Shown here: positions 18,597 to 30,330 of the stretch, in pieces
How the letters are laid out: each line of letters starts with the position of its first letter
How positions within the stretch are numbered: position 1 is the first letter of the stretch
Assembly (NCBI RefSeq): GCF_009646335.1
Contig: NZ_WJBU01000013.1
Span: 1-64,000, forward strand
From: Caenimonas koreensis DSM 17982
Lineage (GTDB): Bacteria; Pseudomonadota; Gammaproteobacteria; Burkholderiales; Burkholderiaceae_C
Length of the DNA: 64,000 nt
Direction: 5' to 3'
Translations under genes and position numbers: made by a program
Notes under the pieces: model-generated
Told to the model about the DNA's origin: nothing
The model's database searches: none
What the model saw: the letters and a program-made list of their open reading frames with translations, nothing else

Positions 18597-19850
18597 ATGT
18601 ACCAGCACATCAAGGTCCCCACCGAAGGCCAGAAGATCACCGTCAACGCCGACATGTCACTGAACGTGCCGGACCAGCCGATCATTCCGTACATCGAGGG
18701 TGACGGCACCGGCCTGGACATCACGCCCGTCATGCTGAAGGTTGTCGATGCCGCAGTTGCCAAGGCCTACGGCGGCAAGAAGAAGATTCACTGGATGGAA
18801 GTCTTCGCTGGCGAAAAGTCGACCAAGGTGTACGGCCCCGATGTGTGGCTCCCCGCAGAAACGCTTGAAGCGGTTCGTGACTACGTGGTGTCGATCAAGG
18901 GCCCGCTCACGACGCCCGTCGGTGGCGGCATTCGTTCGCTGAACGTTGCACTGCGCCAGGAACTCGACCTGTACGTCTGCCTGCGCCCGATCCAGTACTT
19001 CGATGGCGTGCCTTCCCCCGTGAAAGAGCCCCACAAGACCAACATGGTGATCTTCCGCGAGAACTCGGAAGACATCTATGCCGGCATCGAATTCGAGTCC
19101 GGCTCCGACAAGGCCAAAAAGCTCATCAAGTTCCTGCAGGACGAAATGGGTGTCAAGAAGATCCGCTTCCCGAATACTTCCGGCATCGGCATCAAGCCCG
19201 TCTCGAGCGAAGGCACGGAGCGCCTGGTACGCAAGGCCATCCAGTACGCCATCGACAACGACAAGCCCAGCGTGACCATCGTGCACAAGGGCAACATCAT
19301 GAAGTTCACCGAAGGTGGCTTCCGTGACTGGGCTTATGCCCTGGCGCAAAAGGAATTCGGCGCTGAACTGGTCGATGGCGGCCCGTGGTGCAAGTTCAAG
19401 AACCCGAAGACGGGCAAGGACATCATCATCAAGGACGTCATCGCTGATGCCTTCCTGCAGCAGATCCTGCTGCGCCCGGCCGAATACAGCGTGATCGCCA
19501 CGCTCAACCTGAATGGCGACTACGTGTCTGACGCGCTCGCCGCACAAGTCGGCGGTATCGGCATTGCACCGGGTGCCAACCTTTCGGACACCGTTGCCAT
19601 GTTTGAAGCCACGCACGGCACGGCACCGAAGTACGCCGGCAAGGACTACGTGAACCCGGGTTCCGAAATCCTGTCGGCTGAAATGATGCTGCGCCACATG
19701 GGCTGGAAAGAAGCCGCCGACCTGATCATCAGCTCGATGGAAAAGTCGATCCACTCGAAGAAGGTCACGTACGACTTCGCGCGCTTGATGGATGGCGCCA
19801 CGCAGGTCAGCTGCTCGGGCTTCGGGCAGGTGATGATCGACAACATGTAA
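18597..19850 (+). CDS. icd: Isocitrate dehydrogenase, NADP-dependent
   Basis: The 417-residue homodimeric enzyme of the TCA cycle oxidises isocitrate to 2-oxoglutarate. Visible features are [15 protein letters not shown] near residue 28, the phosphorylation/substrate loop [33 protein letters not shown], and [19 protein letters not shown]. The length matches E. coli Icd. The gene stands alone and is followed by a terminator. Confidence 0.97.
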   Translation: MYQHIKVPTEGQKITVNADMSLNVPDQPIIPYIEGDGTGLDITPVMLKVVDAAVAKAYGGKKKIHWMEVFAGEKSTKVYGPDVWLPAETLEAVRDYVVSIKGPLTTPVGGGIRSLNVALRQELDLYVCLRPIQYFDGVPSPVKEPHKTNMVIFRENSEDIYAGIEFESGSDKAKKLIKFLQDEMGVKKIRFPNTSGIGIKPVSSEGTERLVRKAIQYAIDNDKPSVTIVHKGNIMKFTEGGFRDWAYALAQKEFGAELVDGGPWCKFKNPKTGKDIIIKDVIADAFLQQILLRPAEYSVIATLNLNGDYVSDALAAQVGGIGIAPGANLSDTVAMFEATHGTAPKYAGKDYVNPGSEILSAEMMLRHMGWKEAADLIISSMEKSIHSKKVTYDFARLMDGATQVSCSGFGQVMIDNM

Positions 19851-19885
19851 TGAAGGCCGCAGGTTGCGGCCCGCATTGACGCCAA

Positions 19886-19914
19886 GCCCCGCAGCGCGAG
19901 CCGGCGGGGCTTTT
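19886..19914 (+). terminator. Rho-independent terminator after icd
   Basis: The stem GCCCCGC / GCGGGGC with an 11-base loop is followed by TTTT, 36 bases after the icd stop. Confidence 0.78.
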
Positions 19915-19945
19915 CCTTTGAAGGTCACGCTTGGGGACGCTGCGC

Positions 19946-20887
19946 ATGGCAAACATCGTTGGTACTGAGCAGGGCGACCACCTCACCGGTGGCGTCGACG
20001 GCGATTCGATCTACGGTAACGGCGGCAACGACACGCTGTCCGGCGCGGGTGGGGCGGACTACATCTACGGCGGTGAGGGCGACGACGCAATCTGGGGCGA
20101 TGCTGGCGACGACTACCTGCAGGGCGATGCCGGCGCCGATACGGTCCACGGCGGCGACGGGGTCGATTACCTCTACGGTGGGTCTGGCGCCGATGCGCTG
20201 TTCGGCGATGCCGATGGCGACGACCTTTCGGGCGAAGAGGGCGATGACACCTTGTACGGCGACAGCGGCAATGACTACCTCCAGGGCAACGCGGGCAATG
20301 ACCTGCTGAACGGCGGCACGGGCGAAAACTACCTGAACGGCGGCGACGGGATCGACACGGTCCGGTTTGCCGGGCCGCGGGCCGACTATGTGCAGCAGTA
20401 CACGAGCATCGGCTCGAATCAGGTCGTGGATGTCGAGTCGGCGACCAGCATCGATCACCTTGTCGGCGTCGAGCGGCTTCACTACCCGGATGTCGATCTG
20501 GCTATCGATCTATCAGGCCACGCCGGTGTTGTCGCGAAGCTGATTGGGGCCGTGCTGGGGCCGCAGTTTCTCGCCTATGCCGAGTACGTGGGCATTGGCC
20601 TTTTTTATCTCGACCAGGGCGTGCCGCAGGACACACTGGTTCAGGCGGTGATCGACGCACGGCTCGGCCCGCAGGCGAGTAATTCCGCGCTGGTTGACCT
20701 GATGTACAGCAACCTTGCGGGCCAGGCGCCGTCCGAAAGCCAGCACGACTATTTCCAGGCTTTTCTCGATACGGGAGAGTGGACACAAGTCCAATTGGTG
20801 GGGCTGGCGATGCAGACCTCGCTGAACGCCGACAACATTGATCTCAACAGCTTGAACGCCAACGGAATCGCGTACCTGCCCTGGTGA
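19946..20887 (+). CDS. Small RTX calcium-binding protein with DUF4214-like C terminus
   Basis: The 313-residue acidic protein starts directly with nonapeptide RTX repeats (GNGGNDTLSGAGGADYIYGG, repeated to about residue 140), which bind Ca2+ in a beta roll. A C-terminal helical region (LVDLMYSNLAGQAPSESQHD, then GEWTQVQLVGLAMQTSLN) resembles DUF4214, a module of secreted RTX and S-layer-linked proteins. There is no signal peptide, so type I secretion through a C-terminal signal is expected. A TTG at 19931 could add five residues, but ATG 19946 is preferred. No type I transporter genes are nearby. Confidence 0.8.
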   Translation: MANIVGTEQGDHLTGGVDGDSIYGNGGNDTLSGAGGADYIYGGEGDDAIWGDAGDDYLQGDAGADTVHGGDGVDYLYGGSGADALFGDADGDDLSGEEGDDTLYGDSGNDYLQGNAGNDLLNGGTGENYLNGGDGIDTVRFAGPRADYVQQYTSIGSNQVVDVESATSIDHLVGVERLHYPDVDLAIDLSGHAGVVAKLIGAVLGPQFLAYAEYVGIGLFYLDQGVPQDTLVQAVIDARLGPQASNSALVDLMYSNLAGQAPSESQHDYFQAFLDTGEWTQVQLVGLAMQTSLNADNIDLNSLNANGIAYLPW

Positions 20888-20910
20888 CGGTGTTCGCGGC
20901 GCGGCGCACA

Positions 20911-20943
20911 AAAAAAGAGGCCGCGATCTGCGGCCTCTTTTTT
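20911..20943. terminator. Bidirectional Rho-independent terminator
   Basis: A perfect 14-base stem (AAAAAAGAGGCCGC with its complement) with loop GATCT lies between the convergent RTX and cold-shock genes. The A- and T-runs at its ends serve both. Confidence 0.9.
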
Positions 20944-20959
20944 GGAGTGTTCGGCGGAT

Positions 20960-21277
20960 CTAGCGTGCCGTCAAATCGCCATGCCCGGAAGCATGGAACT
21001 GCGGCGCGCGGACCTTTGAGTGGCGCTGCTGGCGCTCCTGCGTCTGGATGGGTTGCGGAGCGCCTGCATCGGCGGGGTCGGACTGGATGTTCTGCGCCAG
21101 CTGGCCCTTGGGGCCATCGGTAACGTCGAACGTGACGCGCGAGCCCTGCTTGAGAGTCTTGAAGCCATCCATGGCAATGGCAGAGAAATGCGCGAAGACA
21201 TCAGCGCCGCCGCCATCGGGCTCGATGAAGCCGAAGCCCTTTGCGTCGTTGAACCATTTCACAGTACCCGTGGCCAT
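20960..21277 (-). CDS. Cold-shock domain protein with C-terminal extension
   Basis: The cold-shock domain covers residues 1-68: [20 protein letters not shown] with the RNP1 motif KGFGFI, then DVFAHFSAI (RNP2) and [11 protein letters not shown] polar tail of about 35 residues, rich in Gln and Arg, follows. Standard CspA-type proteins stop near 67-70 residues, so the tail is extra. The start at 21277 has AAGGAAGG about 8 bases upstream. The long AT-rich leader up to about 21380 is typical of cold-inducible csp mRNAs. It probably acts as an RNA chaperone. Confidence 0.92.
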   Translation of the reverse strand: MATGTVKWFNDAKGFGFIEPDGGGADVFAHFSAIAMDGFKTLKQGSRVTFDVTDGPKGQLAQNIQSDPADAGAPQPIQTQERQQRHSKVRAPQFHASGHGDLTAR

Positions 21278-21526
21278 TGTTATTGCCTTCCTTGTTCCCT
21301 CTTGACTTCGCGGAGTGTGAGGCAATCTCCCAACAGCTGTCAATATTTTCACTTAACTAAACTTTTACTTCGCGGGGCAGCGCTGAACTGTTGACAGACA
21401 AGCCGCAACACCTGTGCCGAAGCGAAAATCTGGCCAATGAAAAACCGTGTCGCTTGAATGTGACGAAACTGCCCGCAAGTGACCACCACGCAGCGCCGGG
21501 AAAGCGGCCTCTATAGAATGATTTCG

Positions 21527-21886
21527 ATGGCAACCAAACCTCCCGCACCGGCCCCCGAAGCGCCCAAGACGCGCCCCAAGGTGGACGACGGCGGGTCCGT
21601 AGTGCTCGAGCGGCGCACACAGCGAACCAAGCCGCCCCAGATGTACCAGGTCGTCATGCTCAACGACGACTACACGCCGATGGAATTCGTCGTGGTGGTG
21701 ATCCAGGAGTTCTTCAACAAAGACAGGGAAACGGCCACGCAGATCATGCTCAAGATCCATCTCGACGGCAAAGCGGTCTGCGGGATTTATTCACGTGACG
21801 TGGCGGCCACCAAGGTGGACCAGGTCCAGGACGCAGCCAAACAGGCCGGGCATCCGCTGCAATGCGTCAGCGAGCCGATTGAATGA
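21527..21886 (+). CDS. clpS: ATP-dependent Clp protease adaptor
   Basis: This 119-residue adaptor delivers N-degron substrates to ClpAP. The conserved core is [20 protein letters not shown] (N-end binding pocket and Asp-Asp), followed by [16 protein letters not shown]. The N-terminal tail is flexible and Pro-rich. The start may be ATG 21527 or 21518. TATAGAATG overlaps the latter and could be a -10 element, which would favour 21527. clpA follows 73 bases downstream. Confidence 0.95.
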   Translation: MATKPPAPAPEAPKTRPKVDDGGSVVLERRTQRTKPPQMYQVVMLNDDYTPMEFVVVVIQEFFNKDRETATQIMLKIHLDGKAVCGIYSRDVAATKVDQVQDAAKQAGHPLQCVSEPIE

Positions 21887-21959
21887 TGTGTTGAGTTTGC
21901 AGGTATCGGCGCAATTTAGAGTAGTGTCACGTTTGCAAGTCAGGTTTTAAGGAAATTTC

Positions 21960-24305
<2,346 letters not shown>

Positions 24306-24325
24306 GTTGCCCGTTGCTTCCCACG

Positions 24326-24351
24326 AAAAAGCCGCCCTCGGGCGGCTTTTT
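24326..24351 (+). terminator. Rho-independent terminator after clpA
   Basis: The stem AAAAAGCCGCC / GGCGGCTTTTT has a short loop and starts 21 bases after the clpA stop. It also insulates the convergent gene that ends at 24370. Confidence 0.88.
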
Positions 24352-24369
24352 CGTGCGTGCCGTATCCGG

Positions 24370-26184
24370 TCAAGCCGTGCGCCGGTTATTTGGCGGATTT
24401 CTCAGCGACGGCGGCTTCACCAGTTGCTGTGACCCACTTTGCTCTGCGCGGGCATCGCTCAAGCGTTGCAGCGCGTCTTTCACGCTCAGGCCCCATTTCT
24501 TCAGGCCAAAGAGTCCGAGCCTGACCATCTCGCGTGCATCGGAGCGTTCGGCGACCCGCTGCTTGGGAACGACGCCGCCAAACTGAGAGTTATGGTGGTG
24601 CTTGGCGGGTTGCGGCTGACGTGCACCGGGTTGTGCTGCCGGGCGCTGCGGCTGCGCTTGCGCAAATACCTGCTGAAGCTCTTCGACAGTCGGCTCGCCT
24701 GGCGCTGAAACCTTTGGCGCAGGGACGTGCATCACGACGGTGGCGGCACGATCGCGTCGCTGTGCTTTGGCCTCGGCGGGCTTCGCCTCAGGTTGAGTCT
24801 TGACCTCGGCCGTTTGCGGCGCAGCCTGGGCAATCTGCGATGGCCGTTCGACCACCTCCTGTGGGAAATACTGGAGCGCGAGCGGCTTGCCGAACAAGGC
24901 ATTCAACTCGATCTGCGGTGCACTGCTGTAATGCGCGGGAACATAGGTATCCAGCACGGCCGAAATGTCCTGGCCTTCAAGTGCCGGATTGCCCGCATGC
25001 TTTGATCGCACGAAGCTTTCGAGGCGGTCTGCGTTGTGCCGAAGGATCGTCAGCGAGCGTGTGAGGTTTTGCGCAATTTCAAGGCCACGCTCGCTGTCCA
25101 TGAACTCTTTTGCGTATTTGGCGAATCCATTGATGGTGGTGGCGAGTGCGCCTGGAGTTGGCTTGTCCGCCAAGTGGTCTGCATTTTCAGTTACCCGGAC
25201 GTGAATCTGCCCGAGCAACAGAAGGGTATCGCGCAAGAGGTCGTCGCACTGGGCATGAGTGACGACCATCTTTTGGAGGTGCGTCGGATGCAAATTCAGC
25301 AGCAATAGCGGGATCAATGAATTCACGCCCGTCGCGGAGTTCTCAGCTTCTGAAAATTGTCTGAACTCCAGCTTCAGCCTGTTGACGAAGTCGATCACGG
25401 TATCGCACACCTCCTCGCTTTCGTCTTCGCGCAACGCGCTGAAGAAGCCGTCTTTCATCAGGCGGAAGGCGGGCACCGGTGTCTCCGGGTCTCGTAGCTG
25501 TGCAGAGAGAAACCCGACGATGTCGGCTGACGAAATCGGACGCGGTGGCTCGGCCCGCATGTGTGCAGGCAAAATTTCTTTGAGACCTTCCTCGTGTATC
25601 AATCCGTTGAAGAACGGTGCAATCAGGGTGACAGCTTCTTCTGTCTTCTTTAACACGCGCTGTTGATTGGCTAGTGCCTTAAACAAGTTCCCCAAGCCGC
25701 CCGGCTCGTCCAGGCAAACAACCGGCTGGTTGGGGCCGGCGGATGCCAGCGCACGTGCTTTGGCTTCGTCGTATCGCGCAGACTCATCCAATTTATTGAT
25801 GGCACTCTCAATTGCCTGGGTGCTTTTGCCGGCCGACTCCACACAGCCCAGGACCCAATCCAGGTCGCTCACGCACAGAGCCTGCTTGTTTGCCAGGCGC
25901 GCGTCAGACAGCAACCGGTCGGCGAGCTTGCGGCCACAACCCTGAACCGCCAGGCGAGTCTTGGCGTCTGCGGCATTTTTCGAGACGTCTTTGAAATGAT
26001 CGGCGATGAGAGTGCGCAGCTCAGCCGACTGCGCTGTACGTGTTGCGCGAGGATCTTTCGCGCCGATGACACGGAACGTTTTGGTCTTGCCCGACGGTTC
26101 AAGCGCGAATGGCGCTTCTGCTGCGCAACTCCCATTTGCAATTTGCTTCTGCGCGTTGGCCCGAATGCTCGAGATGGCCGGCAT
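24370..26184 (-). CDS. Putative type III effector (604 aa), hrp-box controlled
   Basis: I recognise no family for this 604-residue protein. There is no signal peptide and no membrane helix. Residues 1-400 are mainly helical (LIADHFKDVSKNAADAKTRL, LEIAQNLTRSLTILRHNADR). Residues 430-540 are a Pro/Gln/Ala-rich low-complexity linker (PQTAEVKTQPEAKPAEAKAQ), and the tail is basic. A hrp-box-like promoter, GGAAC-N15-GTTACGAA, lies 33 bases upstream of ATG 26184, behind an AGGAA ribosome binding site. The same motif precedes the chaperone operon at 48.1 kb. The gene sits alone between clpA and a housekeeping EVE gene, as expected for an inserted effector. The effector role is inferred from promoter and composition. 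Confidence 0.6.
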   Translation of the reverse strand: MPAISSIRANAQKQIANGSCAAEAPFALEPSGKTKTFRVIGAKDPRATRTAQSAELRTLIADHFKDVSKNAADAKTRLAVQGCGRKLADRLLSDARLANKQALCVSDLDWVLGCVESAGKSTQAIESAINKLDESARYDEAKARALASAGPNQPVVCLDEPGGLGNLFKALANQQRVLKKTEEAVTLIAPFFNGLIHEEGLKEILPAHMRAEPPRPISSADIVGFLSAQLRDPETPVPAFRLMKDGFFSALREDESEEVCDTVIDFVNRLKLEFRQFSEAENSATGVNSLIPLLLLNLHPTHLQKMVVTHAQCDDLLRDTLLLLGQIHVRVTENADHLADKPTPGALATTINGFAKYAKEFMDSERGLEIAQNLTRSLTILRHNADRLESFVRSKHAGNPALEGQDISAVLDTYVPAHYSSAPQIELNALFGKPLALQYFPQEVVERPSQIAQAAPQTAEVKTQPEAKPAEAKAQRRDRAATVVMHVPAPKVSAPGEPTVEELQQVFAQAQPQRPAAQPGARQPQPAKHHHNSQFGGVVPKQRVAERSDAREMVRLGLFGLKKWGLSVKDALQRLSDARAEQSGSQQLVKPPSLRNPPNNRRTA

Positions 26185-26216
26185 GGTTTTATTCCTATAA
26201 AGCTAGTTGGAGCAGC

Positions 26217-26244
26217 TTCGTAACCACTGGCACCGCAAGGTTCC
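26217..26244 (-). promoter_or_regulatory. hrp-box-like ECF promoter (site 1)
   Basis: On the minus strand the site reads GGAAC, 15 bases, GTTACGAA. The hrp box recognised by HrpL-class ECF sigma factors is GGAACC-N15/16-CCACNNA. The spacing, the whole GGAACC and the AC..A of the second block match. It lies between the EVE gene stop and the effector-like start at 26184. Confidence 0.68.
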
Positions 26245-26262
26245 ACGACCAAAGTGTCGCTA

Positions 26263-26727
<465 letters not shown>

Positions 26728-26827
26728 GGTGGCGGATTATCCGGCTCGATACGTCGGTCTGCAGACAGGAGCGGCTGGCTGCCTAGGATGCGTATCGCGC
26801 GATCCGCGCTTTCTTTCGGGATCCACG

Positions 26828-27766
26828 ATGCGAGCCACACCACCAACTTCACGAAGCCTCTACCCCCTTCGACGTGAGCACCCCGTCGCTAGCCACCAAT
26901 CGAACCTGCCGCTGGCGCGTCGCCCGGCCGTTGTGGCCGTGACCGATAGTCTCGACTGCCTGTTCCTTGCCCTCGACAGCGGCGTTTACAAAATGGAGGA
27001 TAAGCACCATGTTCATCGCGACATCGAACAGGTCGTCAACCTCATTGCGGCGCTCCCCGAGCAAGATCAGTCCGAACAACTTACGCACTTGAAAAGCAGG
27101 CTCGAGAAGCGCCGCGGCGGCGCTCCATGGTTTTTCGATATGGCGTTGGAAATCCTGGTGTCGAAATCGCTTGTTCAGCGCTCGCTGTCACAGGCGGTGC
27201 CCGTATCCGCGCAGACCTTCGAGGCGCGATTGGGCGCCTTGATCGCACTGGTCGATTCCAGGGAGATGAATCCGGAACACATCTATGCCGAATTTGAGCG
27301 GTTAAAGGCAGATATTTCCGGGTCGACGCTCAACGTGGACCTGCAGATACAGAGCACCATGGATGACCTGCTGGCCAGTATGGGCCCGGCGCTTGATCGC
27401 CACTTGCAAGAGAGGCAGTTGGCAGCGAACTTCAGCAATAAGGTCAGCCTCGAGTGCAAAGTGCCAGCTTCTGACGACGCAGCAAGTACAGCCGCGCCGC
27501 AGGAGTCGCGTGTGCAGGCTGTTGCGACGCAGCTGGCTGAACTCGGCGACACCGTCGCCGAAGTGGCGAACGACATGCCGCAGTTGGCGATCGAACAGGG
27601 GCAGGCGATGGTCCGTGCGATTTTGGCGTGCCCGCCGGATGCCCGGCCCTGCCTGTTTGCTCAGTACGCGGACGTTGTGAAGCCGCTCGTTGAGGCGTTT
27701 CCGGCCATTGCCCGGTTGCTCACGTTCATTCCCACGCCATCGGCGCATGACGACGAGCCAAGCTGA
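26828..27766 (+). CDS. Hypothetical helical protein
   Basis: No family is recognised for this frame of about 312 residues. From MEDKHHVHRDIEQVVNLIAA onward (26993) it is clearly protein-like and helical, with HLKSRLEKRRGGAPWFFDMA and VQAVATQLAELGDTVAEVAN. The 55 residues before that point are less convincing, so the start could be 26828 or 26993. ATG 26726 is also open but overlaps the EVE gene start. The C terminus is Pro-rich. It could belong to the effector-like group, but no hrp-box-like site was found upstream. Confidence 0.55.
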   Translation: MRATPPTSRSLYPLRREHPVASHQSNLPLARRPAVVAVTDSLDCLFLALDSGVYKMEDKHHVHRDIEQVVNLIAALPEQDQSEQLTHLKSRLEKRRGGAPWFFDMALEILVSKSLVQRSLSQAVPVSAQTFEARLGALIALVDSREMNPEHIYAEFERLKADISGSTLNVDLQIQSTMDDLLASMGPALDRHLQERQLAANFSNKVSLECKVPASDDAASTAAPQESRVQAVATQLAELGDTVAEVANDMPQLAIEQGQAMVRAILACPPDARPCLFAQYADVVKPLVEAFPAIARLLTFIPTPSAHDDEPS

Positions 27767-27866
27767 GCGGAGCTGAAGGCGCTGTCGCCAAGTGAATTGC
27801 AATTGATACGGGTCAAGGCTGTGTGCGTCCTGATTGCCAACAATGCAAATCTTCGTTGGAGATCCC

Positions 27867-29015
27867 ATGCCCGTGTCCCGTCGCTCCGCTGGCCTCGCCA
27901 TCGCCGCATCCATTGCCTTGCCTGCTGTACTACGCGCCCAGGAGGGCATTTCACCCGGCCAGATCCTGATCGGCCAGACCATCAGCCTGCAAGGCGGCAA
28001 GAACGACTATGCCGCTGCAGTGCTCGCCGGAATCCAGGCGTATTTCCAGTCTGCGAACCAGCGCGGCGGCGTGCATGGGCACACGATCGTGCTCAAGACG
28101 CTCGACGACGACGCCAAGCCCGCGCTTGCTCAGGCGAATGCGCGGCAGCTGGTCACGCAAGACAAAGTCTTCCTGCTGTTCGGCTCGATTGAAGGCGGGC
28201 CTTCCACCGCCGTGATGACCGTCGCCGTGGAAGACCAAGTGCCGTTCTTCGGCCCCATGGCAGGCTCGCCCGGCTTTCGCAGGCCGCACCAGCGCATGGT
28301 CTTCCCGGTGCGCGCCGAGCACCGCGAAGAGTTCCGCGCGCTGCTCGACTACGCAAAAAAGACAGGCGCCACGCGCTCGGCATTTGTGCGCTCTGACAGC
28401 GAAACTGGCTTGCAACACCTTGAGAATTTCAAGCGCCTGTGCAGCGAGCTGGCAATGCAGCCACCACTGGACTTGCCTTTCAAGTCCGACATCACCGACG
28501 AGCAGATCGCGAAGATGGCAGCGCAGATCGGCGCAGCCAATATCCAGGTCGTCATCAATCACGGCAGCTCAGGCATGTACGAGCGCCTGATTCGGCAGGC
28601 GCGGGCTACCGGCGTTCATGCCATGTTCAGCGCGGTGAACTCGGGTTCGAGCCAAATGGCGCATCACCTCGGCGAACTTGCCCGGGGCATGGTGTTCTCG
28701 CAGGTCGTTCCCAGCCCATGGGAAGGCAAGAGCGCGATCACGCGTGAATACCAGCAGGTGTTCGCACGTGAGAAGCCCGGCCAGGAGTTTTCATACGGCA
28801 GCCTCGAAGGATTTTTGACGGCGAAGGCGCTCGTTGCTGCCTTGCGCTTGCCTGCCAACCGGCTCACGCGCGAGTCGTTCGTGGCGGCGCTGGAGGCCAA
28901 CCCCGGCCTGGAACTCAGCGACAGGTTGCGCGCCGTCTACAAGCCCGGTGACCACACCGGCCTTACGGCGGTGGATCTCGCGATCGTCACCAACGACCTG
29001 AAGTTTCGCCACTGA
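27867..29015 (+). CDS. ABC transporter substrate-binding protein, branched-chain amino acid type
   Basis: The 382-residue periplasmic binding protein has a signal peptide (RRSAGLAIAASIALPAVLRA) and the Peripla_BP_6 pattern: ILIGQTISLQGGKNDYAAAV near residue 37 and ANQRGGVHGHTIVLKTLDDD. ATG 27867 is chosen for its GGAG five bases upstream and clean signal peptide. There are no permease or ATPase genes beside it, so it works with a transporter encoded elsewhere or is a sensory receptor. Ligands of such orphan proteins are often aromatic acids or amides. Confidence 0.88.
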   Translation: MPVSRRSAGLAIAASIALPAVLRAQEGISPGQILIGQTISLQGGKNDYAAAVLAGIQAYFQSANQRGGVHGHTIVLKTLDDDAKPALAQANARQLVTQDKVFLLFGSIEGGPSTAVMTVAVEDQVPFFGPMAGSPGFRRPHQRMVFPVRAEHREEFRALLDYAKKTGATRSAFVRSDSETGLQHLENFKRLCSELAMQPPLDLPFKSDITDEQIAKMAAQIGAANIQVVINHGSSGMYERLIRQARATGVHAMFSAVNSGSSQMAHHLGELARGMVFSQVVPSPWEGKSAITREYQQVFAREKPGQEFSYGSLEGFLTAKALVAALRLPANRLTRESFVAALEANPGLELSDRLRAVYKPGDHTGLTAVDLAIVTNDLKFRH

Positions 29016-29046
29016 TCCACGTGGCGTGGCTCCAGGCGCCGACCTT

Positions 29047-30330
29047 CTACGCGAGCTGACTCAAGCCCAGCGCACCGGCCCCCGCGAACGACGCGGGCGC
29101 GCCGGGCCGCGACTCGATGCGGATGCCTTCGTTCCACTTCGCCATTCGCTCCGAACGCGCAAACGAGCCGACCTTCAGCTGGCCCGCATTCCATCCGATG
29201 GCCAGGTGAACGATGGCGACGTCTTCCGTCTCGCCTGAACGTGCCGACACGATCGTGCGAAAGCCCGCCGCCTTTGCTGCATCCAGTGCCGCTTTCGTTT
29301 CGGTCACGGTGCCCGCCTGGTTCGGTTTGATCAGCACGCAGTTGCACGCGCCGATGGCGGCGGCGTTTTGCACGCGATCTGCGTTCGTCACAAGGTAGTC
29401 GTCGCCGACCACCTGGATGCGCTGGCCCACGGCTTTGGTGAACGCAACCAGGCCTGCCTCATCGTCTTCGGCCAGTGGGTCCTCGATGGAGACGATGGGG
29501 TAGCGCTCCACCCATCGCACGAGCTTCTCGCACATGGCATTCGAATCGATCTCGATGCGCTCCATCGCAAGCCGATACCGCCCGGCGTGGCCGAACTCTG
29601 ACGAAGCGATGTCGAGCGCGATTGCCACGTCGCTGCCCGGAACGAGGCTCGCGCGCTCGATTGCAGCGACGAGCGTGTCCAGCGCTTGCTCATTGGTTGC
29701 GAAGTTGGGCCACCAGCCGCCTTCATCGGCAACGCCTGCCATCGGCCCACGCTCGGCCATCAGCTCACCGGCGCAGCGATAAACCTCGGCAGTCATTTCC
29801 ATGGCCTGCGCGAACGACTTTGCGCCGCAGGCGATCACCATGAAGTCCTGCACGTCAGTGCGGCGGCCCGCATGTGCGCCGCCGCCGAAAATCTGGATCT
29901 GCGGCAGCGGCATCGTCGCGACGCTGTCTTGCGCGAGGTAGCGCCACAGCGGCATGCGTGCAGACGCAGCCGCCGCATGCAGCACAGCCAGCGACGTCGC
30001 GATCAGCGCGTTGCCGCCGAGGCGTGACTTGTTCGGCGTGCCGTCCAGCTCGATCAGCACGGCGTCGATGCCGGCCTGGTTCTCCACCTCGCTGCCCACA
30101 AGCTGCGGTGCAATGTCGCGCTCGATACCCTGCAGCGCCAGTTGAACATCCAGCCCCTTGAAGTGCTCACCGCCATCGCGCAACTCCACCGCTTCACGCG
30201 TGCCGCGCGACGCGCCTGCGGGGGCAACGCCGATGCCCGATGTGCCGTCTTCATTCGTCACTTCGACTTCCACAGTCGGCCGCCCGCGCGAGTCCCAGAT
30301 ACGGCGCGCCGCGATGCTGCTGATCTTCAT
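29047..30330 (-). CDS. Enolase-like protein with altered active site
   Basis: The 427-residue protein follows enolase throughout: DSRGRPTVEVEV, VADEGGWWPNF, the metal ligands in ALDIASSEFG, PIVSIEDPLAEDD and VVGDDYLVTN, and the catalytic Lys in LIKPNQAGTVTET. Three positions depart from true enolase. The flexible loop reads PAGASRG instead of PSGASTG. The QEFM Glu (yeast Glu168) is Asp in VQDFMV. The SHRSGETED His (yeast His373) is Ala in SARSGETED. It is the last gene of a tight operon with a kinase-fold enzyme and CbpAM. It may be a secondary enolase or an enzyme acting on a related phospho- or phosphono-carboxylate. The glycolytic enolase should lie elsewhere. Confidence 0.8.
   Translation of the reverse strand: MKISSIAARRIWDSRGRPTVEVEVTNEDGTSGIGVAPAGASRGTREAVELRDGGEHFKGLDVQLALQGIERDIAPQLVGSEVENQAGIDAVLIELDGTPNKSRLGGNALIATSLAVLHAAAASARMPLWRYLAQDSVATMPLPQIQIFGGGAHAGRRTDVQDFMVIACGAKSFAQAMEMTAEVYRCAGELMAERGPMAGVADEGGWWPNFATNEQALDTLVAAIERASLVPGSDVAIALDIASSEFGHAGRYRLAMERIEIDSNAMCEKLVRWVERYPIVSIEDPLAEDDEAGLVAFTKAVGQRIQVVGDDYLVTNADRVQNAAAIGACNCVLIKPNQAGTVTETKAALDAAKAAGFRTIVSARSGETEDVAIVHLAIGWNAGQLKVGSFARSERMAKWNEGIRIESRPGAPASFAGAGALGLSQLA

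Noticed and set aside
18657..19952. 431-codon open frame antisense to icd
   Set aside because: It lies entirely opposite a highly conserved gene. Long antisense frames are expected in GC-rich coding DNA, and the translation is Arg/His/Val-rich with no family pattern.
19946..20887. CRISPR-like array from the repeating pattern in the RTX gene
   Set aside because: The periodicity is nine codons of Gly/Asp coding sequence, not constant repeats with unique spacers.
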